A DNA stretch of 64,000 bases from Mesorhizobium qingshengii. Lineage in GTDB: Bacteria; Pseudomonadota; Alphaproteobacteria; Rhizobiales; Rhizobiaceae. The translations under genes were made by a program, and so were the position numbers. The DNA is taken from contig NZ_JAPFQA010000018.1 of NCBI RefSeq assembly GCF_027563465.1, positions 29,862 to 93,861 on the forward strand. Direction: 5' to 3'. The notes beneath the pieces were generated by a model. It had not been told where the DNA came from. It did no database searches and was given only the letters and a program-made list of their open reading frames with translations. This document shows, in pieces, positions 1 to 7,789 of the stretch; position 1 is the stretch's first letter, and every line of letters starts with the position of its first letter.

Positions 1-170
1 GTCGCCTGCATGCCGTGCCGGACCATGTCCGGCTTGCGGATCGACGCGGCGGTGGTGGTGGTGTCGACGGCCGTCTGGTTGACGGCGTGCGAACCAAAGT
101 GGTCGCTGCCGGCGAAGGCGCTGGTGGTGGCGACCAGGATGGCGGCGGCGGTGAGAGCGATGTTTTTCAT
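1..170 (-). CDS. DUF680-like small secreted protein (3' end cut by window edge)
   Basis: The reading frame starts with ATG at 170 and runs off the left edge. It opens with a signal peptide (Lys, then an Ala/Leu/Val-rich core ending AFA) followed by G-S-D-H and an N-Q-T/P-A-type stretch. The same pattern occurs in the next gene (213-458), so the two are tandem paralogues. The pattern matches the DUF680 family of short exported proteins found mainly in Mesorhizobium. The function is unknown; the protein is probably periplasmic. The family call is by similarity of pattern and is reasonably but not fully certain because the C-terminus is missing. Confidence 0.6.
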   Translation of the reverse strand, partial: MKNIALTAAAILVATTSAFAGSDHFGSHAVNQTAVDTTTTAASIRKPDMVRHGMQA

Positions 171-212
171 GTCGATGGTTCCTGTTTGTTGAGAAATTGC
201 TTGAAGGCGCGC

Positions 213-458
213 TCAGCGGCCCCAGAGGCTGTCGTTGTTGTGCCGGGTGATGATGTCCTGAACCGACCCCTGGCTCGGCCCGGTCGTCACCTTGGTGTCG
301 ACGCCGCCCGGATGCGCGGTGTAGGGGATCGAGGCCGTGGCATTGGTGTCGACGGAAGCGGCCGGCTGGTTGGCATTGTTGGCGCCGTGGTCGCTGGCGG
401 CGAAGGCAGAGCTTGCGGCAAGCAACATCGCAGCCGCGCTGAGTGCGAGCTTGGTCAT
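213..458 (-). CDS. DUF680-like small secreted protein
   Basis: An 81-residue protein with a clear signal peptide: M-T-K start, an Ala/Leu-rich core and a likely cut after AFA near residue 20. The mature part begins S-D-H-G, then N-N-A-N-Q-P-A and a Thr/Ser-rich stretch. This is the usual size and layout of Mesorhizobium DUF680 proteins, and it is paralogous to the partial gene just downstream (1-170), from which it is separated by about 42 bases. The function is unknown. A possible ribosome site lies in the purine-rich bases just before the ATG at 458. Confidence is good that it is expressed, since the signal peptide and paralogue pattern are both conserved. Confidence 0.7.
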   Translation of the reverse strand: MTKLALSAAAMLLAASSAFAASDHGANNANQPAASVDTNATASIPYTAHPGGVDTKVTTGPSQGSVQDIITRHNNDSLWGR

Positions 459-696
459 TTCATAGGTCCTTGTTTCGTTTCCTGGATGCGTGCCGCGAAA
501 ATGGCCCCGCTACAGGCAAGACCCGGAAGGGCCAGCCTTTATTCCCGAGGGGCAGCGATTTTTTTTAAAAGGGGAGGAGTTGAGGGCTCGGTGGCCCCAG
601 GAACTTGGGTGCCTCGCCCCATGAAAACTGACGAGCGCTGCAGCATTCCCTCCCCGCAAGGGTCGACAAGGCGGACGATAAGAAGAGCGCCGAGAC

Positions 697-868
697 ACAC
701 TCCAGAAACAAATTTCAACAGTTCGGAAAAACTGGCGAAAAGATCGGATGGCATAATCTCCCCGCTACGGCCGGAAAATGGTCGCGGCACAACCGAATGG
801 AGCGGTTACGGGCCATGCAACGAGGTTCGAACGGATGGATGAGTGCCCTGCTCGGCACGTCGCTCGCC
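697..868 (+). repeat. Copy A of a duplicated leader-plus-gene-start segment
   Basis: About 170 bases here match 30804-30976. Identity is highest in the first 50 bases (about four differences) and continues through the start of a small gene (ATG 815 here, 30923 there), then stops. Differences are spread over all codon positions on both strands, so the first 50 bases look like conserved non-coding or promoter DNA rather than a coding part. This is a dispersed duplication within the window. Confidence 0.7.
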
Positions 869-946
869 GCCGGCAGCGCCGAACCGGTGCACCCGCCTCC
901 CGCCCGCGCTCCCGAACATGTGATCGTGGAGCGGTCAGAAAAATGA
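815..946 (+). pseudogene. Shortened paralogue of the small gene at 30923-31234
   Basis: An ATG at 815 opens a 43-codon frame. Its first 18 or so residues (M-Q-R-x-S-x-G-W-M-x-A-L-x-G-x-S-L-A) match the start of the 103-residue exported protein encoded at 30923, and the upstream DNA matches too. After the signal-peptide core the match ends and a Pro-rich unrelated tail follows to a TGA at 944. The two-Cys mature domain of the longer copy is absent. It is therefore read as a truncated or decayed duplicate. It could still be expressed as a tiny peptide, but nothing supports a function. Confidence 0.45.
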
Positions 947-1153
947 TATCGGGCCGGCCAAAGAGGGGTGCGACTCGGCGGTCAGTGATCGCCAGCCGGG
1001 ATTCCGGGCGTTTCGTTCGTGGAAGCGTCAGTCATTCCACCTCCATCAACTAGGGTCACATTGCAGCGGCGGCGCAGCCGACAAGGCCTGCCGTCGCGGC
1101 GGCATGATTGAGATGTTCCTGGCGCTGCTCGGCCAGGACGAGAAAGTTTGGAA

Positions 1154-4100
1154 ATGGATCACGGTGTCGATATCGCCGAACTGGACAGGGACACGGCAAG
1201 ACAGGGCCGGGAGCCCGAAATCGGCCTCGGAGGCGTCGAAGCGCTCGTAAGGATTGCCTCCGATTCCGGGTTGATCGCGCGCGGCCAGGTCTTGGCGGGT
1301 GCCGATTTCGCCCAGCCGGGGCAAGCCGGTGAGCGGCTCGACACGGTCTTCGAGCAGCTCGCCGGGACATTCGCCTCGTTGCCGGCGGTGATCTCCGAGG
1401 GACGTGTCTGGACGTACCGGGAGCTGGACAAGCGGGCCAACCAGTTCGCCCGTCTGCTGATCAAGCATGGCGTGCGGCCGGGCCACCGGGTCGGGCTCAT
1501 TCTCGACCGGTCAGCGGAGACCTACGTCGCCTTGCTCGCGGTGATGAAGGCAGGCGCGGCCTTCGTGCCGCTGGCCACCGCCTTTCCTGAAGAGCGCATG
1601 GCGCTCATCATCGAAGACGCCAGCGTTGGGCTGATTGTCACCATCGCCGCCTATGCGTCGCGCGCCGACAAACTGCCCGTTCCCCACCTGCTGATCGACA
1701 GCGCCGCCGCCGAGATCTCCAGACAGTCCAGCGCGCCGCTGAAGCCGCACAAGGCGCCGCCTCAAGCCGATGACACCTGCTACATCCTCTACACCTCCGG
1801 CACCACCGGCAGGCCCAAGGGCGTGGTCATCAAGCACCAGAGCTTCGTCAACTTCATCCGGGTCGCCGCCGCATCCTACGGCTACCGGCCGGGCGATCGC
1901 GTCTACCAGGGCATGACCATCGCCTTCGACTTTTCCTCCGAGGAGATCTGGGTGCCGTTCGCAGCCGGCGCGACGGTCGTGCCGGCGCCGGGCCAGCTGC
2001 CTCTGGTGGGCGAGGAACTCGCCGATTTCCTGCGGCTCAACGAAGTCACCTGCATGGCCTGCAGCCCGACCTTGCTGTCGTCCATGACATCAGACGTGCC
2101 CAGCCTGCGCACGCTCCTGGTGGGTGGCGAGGCCTGCCCGCACAATCTGGTGGTGCGCTGGTCGACGCCGGGGCGGCGGATCCTCAACACGTATGGACCG
2201 ACAGAGGCGACCGTCACGGCAACGATGGGCGTGCTGACGCCGGACAGGCCCGTCACCATCGGCGCGCCGCTGCCCACCTACTCCATCGTCATTCTCGACC
2301 CCGAGGTGCCCGCGCTTGCCCGGCCTGGCGAATTGGGAGAGATCGGCATCGCCGGCATCGGGCTCGCGGTAGGCTATCTCAACAGGGCCGACCTCACCGA
2401 ACAGAAATTCATCGCCGATTTCCTCGGCTTGCCGAACAATCCGTCGCGGCGCATCTACCGTACGGGCGACCTTGGCCGGATCAACGGCGATGGCGAGATC
2501 GAATATAACGGGCGCATCGACACCCAGGTGAAGATCCGCGGCTATCGCATCGAACTCGGCGAGATCGAGGCGGTGCTGCTGGACCAGCCTGACATCGCGC
2601 AGGCTGCCGTCACCACCTGGGAGATCGAGCCCGGCCGCGTCGAGCTCGTTGCCTACTACGCACCCAGGACCGGAGTGCCGGCGATCTCGCGGGCGGATCT
2701 CGCCCAGACGATGAAGCGACGCCTGCCGGATTACATGGTGCCCTCCTATCTGGAGGAACTGCCGGCGATTCCGATGACGGTCTCCAACAAGGTCGACCTT
2801 CGCCAGTTGCCGAAGCCGACCAGCGTCCGGCTTTCCGCCGACCGCGAGATGGTGGCGCCCGGCAATGACGACGAGCGCTTCCTGGCCGAAGCGCTGGCCG
2901 CGGTGCTGAAATTCGACGAGGTGTCGGTCGAGGACAATTTCTTCGACGACCTCGGCGCCAACTCGCTGCTGATGGCGCATTTCTGCGCGCGCGTGCGCAC
3001 CAGGAAGGAATGGGCGACGACGTCCATGCGCGACATCTATCTCTATCCGACCGTGGCGCTCCTGGCCACGCACCTGCGCGTGCCGGACGGGATGACGACG
3101 GCCACCAATGAGCCTGTTCTCACCCGCCAGGCATCGAACTTCGCCTACTGGACCTGCGGCGTGGCGCAGCTCCTGTTCTACGGACTCTACAGCTACGTGG
3201 CGCTGTGGGCGATCAACGACGGCCTCAACTGGATGTATGACGCACTCGACGATCCGCTGCAGCTCTATTTGCGCTGCGTGGCGCTTTCGGCCGGCGTGTT
3301 CTTTGGCATGACGGGCTTTGCCGTCCTTGCCAAATGGGTGCTCATCGGCCGCTGGAAGGCCGAGGCGTTTCCGATCTGGAGCCTGCGCTACTACCGCTTC
3401 TGGATCGTCAAGACATTGATCCGCACAGCACCCGTCGTCCTGTTCCGCGGCAGCCCGCTCTACAGCTTCTATCTGCAGCTGCTGGGAACCAGGATCGGCA
3501 AAAACGCTGTCATCGAATCCAAATCCGTACCCGTCTGCACGGATCTGATTTCAATTGGCGCCAACACGATCCTGCGCAAGGAATCGCTGATCCTCGGCTT
3601 TCGCGCCCAGTCCGGCTACATCCATATGGGTCCGCTGACCATCGGCCGCGATGCCTTCGTGGGTGTGGGCTCGACGCTCGACATCGACACCGCGATCGGC
3701 AACGGCGCCCAGCTCGGCCATGCGTCTGCGCTGCTCCGCGGGCAAAGCATCCCGGACGGCGAACACTGGCATGGATCGCCGGCCGTGCCGACCACGGCGG
3801 ACTATTGCAAGGTGCGCAATGAGAACCCCTCCAGCATCCGGCGCTTCCTCTTCGAAGCGGTCCAGCTCATTGGGTTGTTTGCCATTGTCATCCCGCTGCC
3901 GCTGCTGTTCCACAGCTATTGGGAGAATGTCGGCGACGACTATCAAGAGACGATCGGCCTTGTCGCGATCGGCACCACGGTCACGCTTTTCGGCTATATC
4001 GCCGTGGCCTTCCTCGCGGCGACGCTGCTGCCCCGCCTGACCAGCCTGCTGCTGAAGCCGGGCCGCACCTACGCGCTTTACGGTTTCCGCTACTGGCTGC

Positions 4101-5278
4101 AAGCCGCCACCGAATTCTCGAGCAACTCCCGTGTCCTGGGGCTGCTGTTCGGCGACAGCTCGGCGATCGTGCACTACATGCGTGCCATCGGCTGGAACCT
4201 CAACAAGGTGGTGCAGACCGGATCCAACTTCGGCAGCAACCAGCAGCACGAAAACCCGCTTCTGTGCGAGATCGGCACCGAGACCATGGTGTCGGATGGG
4301 CTGTTCATGATCAACATGCACAAGTCCGCCTCGGCGTTCCGGCTCGAGCCGACGCGAATTGGCGAGCGCAACTATCTCGGCAACAACATCTACTACCCGC
4401 CGGACGGACGCACGGGCGACAACTGCCTGCTCGGCACCAAGGTGATGATCCCCATCGACGGGCCGTTGCGCGAGAATGTCGGGCTTCTCGGTTCGCCTGC
4501 CTTTGAAATCCCGCGCATGGTCAACCGCGACAAGGAACTCATCGCCGGCGTCGACGAGGCGGACCGGCGCCAGCGCATCCCGCACAAGAACCTTCACAAC
4601 GCGGTGACGATCATTCTGTTCATCGCCACGCAATGGGTCATGCTGTTCGCCACGCTGGCGATCTGGGACCGGGCGCTGAACTACTACACCGAATGGAACG
4701 AGGTCGCGCTGTTCGTCGCCGTGCTCCTGACCTCGGCGATCACCATTCCGTTCTACATCCTGGTCGAGCGGGCAAGTCTCGGTTTTGGCAGGCTGAAGCC
4801 TCAGATGACGACGATCTACGACGTCGCGTTCTGGCGCCACGAACGCCATTGGAAGCTTGCGGATTCGCCGATTGTCAACCTGTTCGGCGGCACGCCGTTC
4901 CGGCCGATGATCCTGCGCCTGCTGGGCGTCAAGGTCGGCAAGCGGGTCTATGACGGCGGCAGCAACCTGACCGAACGCTCGCTGGTGGAGATCGGCGACG
5001 ACGTCACTCTCAACGAGGGCTGCGTCATCCAGGCCCATTCGCTGGAGGAAGGCGCGTTCAAGTCCGACTTCATCCGCATCGGCAAGGGCTGCACGCTCGG
5101 ACCTTCCGCCTTTGTCCATTACGGCGTCGTCATGGGCGAAGGCTCGGTGGCCGATGTCGATTCCTTCGTGATGAAGGGCGAAGAACTCGAGCCCTACTCC
5201 ATATGGCGCGGCAACCCGGCCAAGCTGCACAGGTTCGTGACCCCGGTCACGGACGATGGCGCCAAGGCGTCGGCTTGA
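1154..5278 (+). CDS. Pls/PosA-type single-module non-ribosomal peptide synthetase
   Basis: About 1374 residues, the usual length for epsilon-poly-lysine-synthase-like enzymes. An adenylation domain (about residues 65-550) has Y-T-S-G-T-T-G-R-P-K-G near 210, N-T-Y-G-P-T-E near 345, Y-R-T-G-D near 435 and a final N-K-V. It has F-D-F-S-S-E at the first substrate-pocket motif; the Asp indicates an amino-acid substrate. A carrier domain follows with D-L-G-A-N-S and the attachment Ser at about 604. The C-terminal half has about six membrane segments and three tandem left-handed beta-helix (hexapeptide) acyltransferase-like domains at about 780-880, 1020-1120 and 1256-1358, the terminal architecture of Pls. 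No thioesterase is visible. ATG 1154 has a purine-rich site 7 bases upstream; TTG 1148 is the alternative. The product is probably a cationic homopolymer or amino-acid conjugate; the substrate is not established. Confidence 0.88.
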   Translation: MDHGVDIAELDRDTARQGREPEIGLGGVEALVRIASDSGLIARGQVLAGADFAQPGQAGERLDTVFEQLAGTFASLPAVISEGRVWTYRELDKRANQFARLLIKHGVRPGHRVGLILDRSAETYVALLAVMKAGAAFVPLATAFPEERMALIIEDASVGLIVTIAAYASRADKLPVPHLLIDSAAAEISRQSSAPLKPHKAPPQADDTCYILYTSGTTGRPKGVVIKHQSFVNFIRVAAASYGYRPGDRVYQGMTIAFDFSSEEIWVPFAAGATVVPAPGQLPLVGEELADFLRLNEVTCMACSPTLLSSMTSDVPSLRTLLVGGEACPHNLVVRWSTPGRRILNTYGPTEATVTATMGVLTPDRPVTIGAPLPTYSIVILDPEVPALARPGELGEIGIAGIGLAVGYLNRADLTEQKFIADFLGLPNNPSRRIYRTGDLGRINGDGEIEYNGRIDTQVKIRGYRIELGEIEAVLLDQPDIAQAAVTTWEIEPGRVELVAYYAPRTGVPAISRADLAQTMKRRLPDYMVPSYLEELPAIPMTVSNKVDLRQLPKPTSVRLSADREMVAPGNDDERFLAEALAAVLKFDEVSVEDNFFDDLGANSLLMAHFCARVRTRKEWATTSMRDIYLYPTVALLATHLRVPDGMTTATNEPVLTRQASNFAYWTCGVAQLLFYGLYSYVALWAINDGLNWMYDALDDPLQLYLRCVALSAGVFFGMTGFAVLAKWVLIGRWKAEAFPIWSLRYYRFWIVKTLIRTAPVVLFRGSPLYSFYLQLLGTRIGKNAVIESKSVPVCTDLISIGANTILRKESLILGFRAQSGYIHMGPLTIGRDAFVGVGSTLDIDTAIGNGAQLGHASALLRGQSIPDGEHWHGSPAVPTTADYCKVRNENPSSIRRFLFEAVQLIGLFAIVIPLPLLFHSYWENVGDDYQETIGLVAIGTTVTLFGYIAVAFLAATLLPRLTSLLLKPGRTYALYGFRYWLQAATEFSSNSRVLGLLFGDSSAIVHYMRAIGWNLNKVVQTGSNFGSNQQHENPLLCEIGTETMVSDGLFMINMHKSASAFRLEPTRIGERNYLGNNIYYPPDGRTGDNCLLGTKVMIPIDGPLRENVGLLGSPAFEIPRMVNRDKELIAGVDEADRRQRIPHKNLHNAVTIILFIATQWVMLFATLAIWDRALNYYTEWNEVALFVAVLLTSAITIPFYILVERASLGFGRLKPQMTTIYDVAFWRHERHWKLADSPIVNLFGGTPFRPMILRLLGVKVGKRVYDGGSNLTERSLVEIGDDVTLNEGCVIQAHSLEEGAFKSDFIRIGKGCTLGPSAFVHYGVVMGEGSVADVDSFVMKGEELEPYSIWRGNPAKLHRFVTPVTDDGAKASA

Positions 5279-5739
5279 CGGCCGGAGAAATCCGGCTCGT
5301 TTTCCTGACCGAGGCCAACCGGGCCTCGGTTGCGTCCCTTGAACTGGCTCCGGAGCAGAGGGATTTCGTCGCCAGCAATGCCGAGTCCCTGGACGAAGCC
5401 GACCTTGATGAAGACGCGCGGCCGCGCGTCGTGATGGCTGGCGATCGTGTCGTCGGTTTCCTGATGTACGATGCGCCGCTGGATGACGACGAGGCGCGCA
5501 TCTACCGCTTCATGATCGACCGCGCCAGCCAGGGCAAAGGCTACGGCAAGGCCGCGTTGCGCGAAGTGCTGGGCGAAATCGGCGGGCTCGGCCACATCAG
5601 GCACGTTTCGATCTGCTACGAGCCGGAGAATGAGGCGGCACGCCAGCTCTACCGCGCCGCCGGTTTCGTGGAAGAAGGCCTCGACGAGGATGGCGAAATG
5701 ATCGCCGACCTCGCCCTCGCTGCATCGACCGGCCGATGA
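5275..5739 (+). CDS. GNAT acetyltransferase, spermidine/diamine type
   Basis: 154 residues starting with TTG at 5275, which overlaps the stop of the synthetase (TTGA), so translation is coupled. The N-terminus carries the E-x-N-R, L-x-L-x-P-E-Q-x-x-F-V-A and S-L-x-E-A pattern of BltD-like spermine/spermidine acetyltransferases. The acetyl-CoA loop is Q-G-K-G-Y-G near residue 85, with a C-terminal N-x-x-A-x-x-L-Y-x-x-x-G-F motif. The family acetylates polyamines or small amines. In this operon it may cap or modify the amine-rich NRPS product or its precursor, or give self-protection; this role is inferred from position only. Confidence 0.85.
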   Translation: MTAGEIRLVFLTEANRASVASLELAPEQRDFVASNAESLDEADLDEDARPRVVMAGDRVVGFLMYDAPLDDDEARIYRFMIDRASQGKGYGKAALREVLGEIGGLGHIRHVSICYEPENEAARQLYRAAGFVEEGLDEDGEMIADLALAASTGR

Positions 5740-6398
5740 CCCCCGCCGCAAATTCTTCGCCTCCGGATCTGCCCGAGGAAACCTCCCTGGCGCAGGCGCT
5801 GGCCGCCATCGCCCCGTATGGGGTCCGCACCGGATGCCGGCTCATACGCGAAGGCGACGAGACCCATCTTTTGCCCGAGGAGGCGCGCTCGATTCCGGCG
5901 CGCCAGCCAGCCACGCGGCGGGCCAGCGGCGCGGCCCGATGGCTCGCGCACCGGCTGCTGGCGGCTATCGGCTTCGACGACGTCGCCCTCCCGCGCGCGC
6001 CATCCGGCGCGCCGGTCTGGCCCGACGGGATAACGGGTTCGCTCGCCCATGATGACGAAATGGCCGTGGCGGCGGTTGCGCCTGTTGGCCGCATCGCCTC
6101 TCTCGGCATCGACGTCGAGCCCGCCCAACCCCTGCCCGACGACATCCTCGCGCTCGCCGCAACCCCGGCGGACCGGACGGACGCGGCCGACCGGCATCTT
6201 GCCGGTCGCATCCTCTTTGCCTCCAAGGAAGCGGTCTACAAGGCGGTCTATCCGCTCGATCGCGAGATTCTCGGCTATGAGGATATCACCGTGGACCTCG
6301 ACGCCGGCCGCGCAACGACGAAGACGGGCCGCAAGGTCAGCCTCGTCTACTGCGTTGCCCCGCGTGTGGTCGTCTTGGCGTTTGTTGAAGCGCGTTAG
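5736..6398 (+). CDS. 4'-phosphopantetheinyl transferase (EntD/Sfp superfamily)
   Basis: 220 residues. ATG 5736 overlaps the previous stop (ATGA). The two diagnostic motifs are present: G-I-D-V-E-P around residue 127 and F-A-S-K-E-A-V-Y-K-A around 166, which hold the Mg-binding acidic residues and the CoA-binding Lys. The enzyme transfers phosphopantetheine from CoA to a carrier-protein Ser. As third gene of the synthetase operon it most likely activates Ser604 of the NRPS. It ends only 9 bases from the stop of the convergent radical SAM gene, leaving no room for a separate terminator. Confidence 0.9.
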   Translation: MTPAANSSPPDLPEETSLAQALAAIAPYGVRTGCRLIREGDETHLLPEEARSIPARQPATRRASGAARWLAHRLLAAIGFDDVALPRAPSGAPVWPDGITGSLAHDDEMAVAAVAPVGRIASLGIDVEPAQPLPDDILALAATPADRTDAADRHLAGRILFASKEAVYKAVYPLDREILGYEDITVDLDAGRATTKTGRKVSLVYCVAPRVVVLAFVEAR

Positions 6399-6407
6399 CG
6401 CACCACC

Positions 6408-7523
6408 CTATTCGCCAACCACCTCCCGATATCCCCTCACCTCACCATCCAGCCCGCGCAGGCGCCAGCTTTCCCCTTCCCGCGCTTCGACATAACACGG
6501 CCCGAGCGGCACCTTGCCGCCACCTTCCGGCAGGTCGAGCACATAGACCGGGTTGCAGATGCCCGACAGGCGCGCGCGCAGCGCTTCAGCGAGTGCCTGA
6601 CCCTGCGCAATGGTCGTGCGCCGGTGCGCCATGCCGCGCGCGAGGTCGCCATGGTGCAGGTAATAGGGTTTGACGCCGAGGCGGTACATCAGCTCGCGGC
6701 AGAGCTCCTCCAGCACCTCGACCGTGTCGTTGACGCCTTTGAGAAGAACGCTCTGGTTGAGCAGCACGAAGCCGGCTTGCCGCAACATTCGGCAGGCCGT
6801 TTCGGTGGCGGGCGTGATCTCCCGCGCGTGGTTGAAATGGGTGACGACGGTGACCATCAGCCGGCCCTGCAAGGCCTCGATCAGCCCTGACGTGATGCGC
6901 GACGGCAGTGCGACGGGCACGCGCGTGTGGATGCGCAAGAGCCGCACATGCGCGATCGCCTCGATGCGGGCGCGGATTTCGGCCAACGCCTTGTCGGGCA
7001 GCGACAGCGGGTCGCCACCGGTCAGGATCACCTCGCGAATCTCGGGATGACCGGCGATATAGGCCAACGCCGGCTCCAGCGCCTCGCGCGTGTAGCCGCG
7101 GCCGATCGCGGTCAGCGATTCCTTGCGGAAGCAGAACCGGCAATAGACCGCGCATTGATAGGTCGGGAACAACAGCACCCGGTCGGCATGGCGATGCGTC
7201 AGCCGCGGCACCGGGCTGAACCCCTGGTCTGCGATCGGGTCACCGAGCTCGCCGTCCTGCTCCACAAGCTCTTCCGGCAACGGGATCACCTGCGCCCGGA
7301 TCGGGTCGGCGGGGTCGTTCCAGTCGATCAGGTCGAGATAGGCTTTGGGGATGCGAACCTTATGGTTCGCCGCCGCGCCTTGAGCCGCCGCGCGCTCGCC
7401 CGGCGACAGCGGCAGGGAAGCGAGATCGCGCGCATGGCGCACACCCTGGCGAACATCGTCCTGCCAGGCGGGGGCGGTGGCGCGCTCAACGGCCGCATGA
7501 TGGAGGTTGGAGTCTGAAGTCAT
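6408..7523 (-). CDS. Lysine-2,3-aminomutase-like radical SAM protein
   Basis: 371 residues from ATG 7523. The radical-SAM cysteine motif C-x-x-x-C-x-x-C is seen as C-A-V-Y-C-R-F-C, followed by R-K-E-S. Downstream are the family's L-T-G-G-D-P-L-S and R-I-H-T-R-V-P-V motifs and a Y-Y-L-H-H-G-D segment near the PLP-lysine region. The family includes KamA/AblA (makes beta-lysine) and EpmB (modifies a lysine used on EF-P). No efp or epmA gene is nearby, so neither role can be assigned. It is convergent with the NRPS operon at 9 bases; whether it supplies beta-lysine to that pathway is speculation. A longer start at 7613 is possible but lacks family sequence. Confidence 0.85.
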   Translation of the reverse strand: MTSDSNLHHAAVERATAPAWQDDVRQGVRHARDLASLPLSPGERAAAQGAAANHKVRIPKAYLDLIDWNDPADPIRAQVIPLPEELVEQDGELGDPIADQGFSPVPRLTHRHADRVLLFPTYQCAVYCRFCFRKESLTAIGRGYTREALEPALAYIAGHPEIREVILTGGDPLSLPDKALAEIRARIEAIAHVRLLRIHTRVPVALPSRITSGLIEALQGRLMVTVVTHFNHAREITPATETACRMLRQAGFVLLNQSVLLKGVNDTVEVLEELCRELMYRLGVKPYYLHHGDLARGMAHRRTTIAQGQALAEALRARLSGICNPVYVLDLPEGGGKVPLGPCYVEAREGESWRLRGLDGEVRGYREVVGE

Positions 7524-7600
7524 CGTTTTCTCGGGGTGGCATGCTTGGCCGGACCTATCCGTCGGAAGCGGGTTCCGGTCAACAGCTGACCAATCCGTCG

Positions 7601-7652
7601 CGTTCCTTCCCATCCCCCTCTGTCCTGCCAGTCAGGGGGGTGGGAAGGAACG
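7601..7652. repeat. Long perfect-type hairpin between divergent genes
   Basis: Two 19-base arms (7601-7619 and 7634-7652) pair with a single G-T exception around a 14-base loop. No T-run follows. It lies in the leader of the acyl-CoA synthetase gene (ATG 7790) and upstream of the divergent radical SAM gene, an odd place for a terminator. It is more likely a palindromic dispersed repeat or a structured leader. Confidence 0.6.
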
Positions 7653-7789
7653 CCAGCCTGGCCCCCTGTGTTGTGAACCTACCCCACCGCCACCAACTTT
7701 CGCCGCATCGACCAACGGCGCAGTTTCATGCATTTAATGAAACAAACAGCGCGCCCCATGGAGGAGATGGGGCGCCAGGGAGGACTGCC

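Noticed and set aside
539..790. Minus-strand small protein with F-A-S-F-S-x-L-L similarity to one near 30860
   Set aside because: The similarity comes from the duplicated DNA block; substitutions are mostly non-synonymous in this frame, so there is no sign of selection for a protein.
3551..5230. A 559-codon minus-strand open frame opposite the NRPS
   Set aside because: Antisense shadow of the synthetase; no ribosome site or family motif.
6408..7523. EpmB (EF-P lysine modification) assignment
   Set aside because: Sequence fits the superfamily, but efp and epmA are absent from the neighbourhood, so the specific role cannot be supported.
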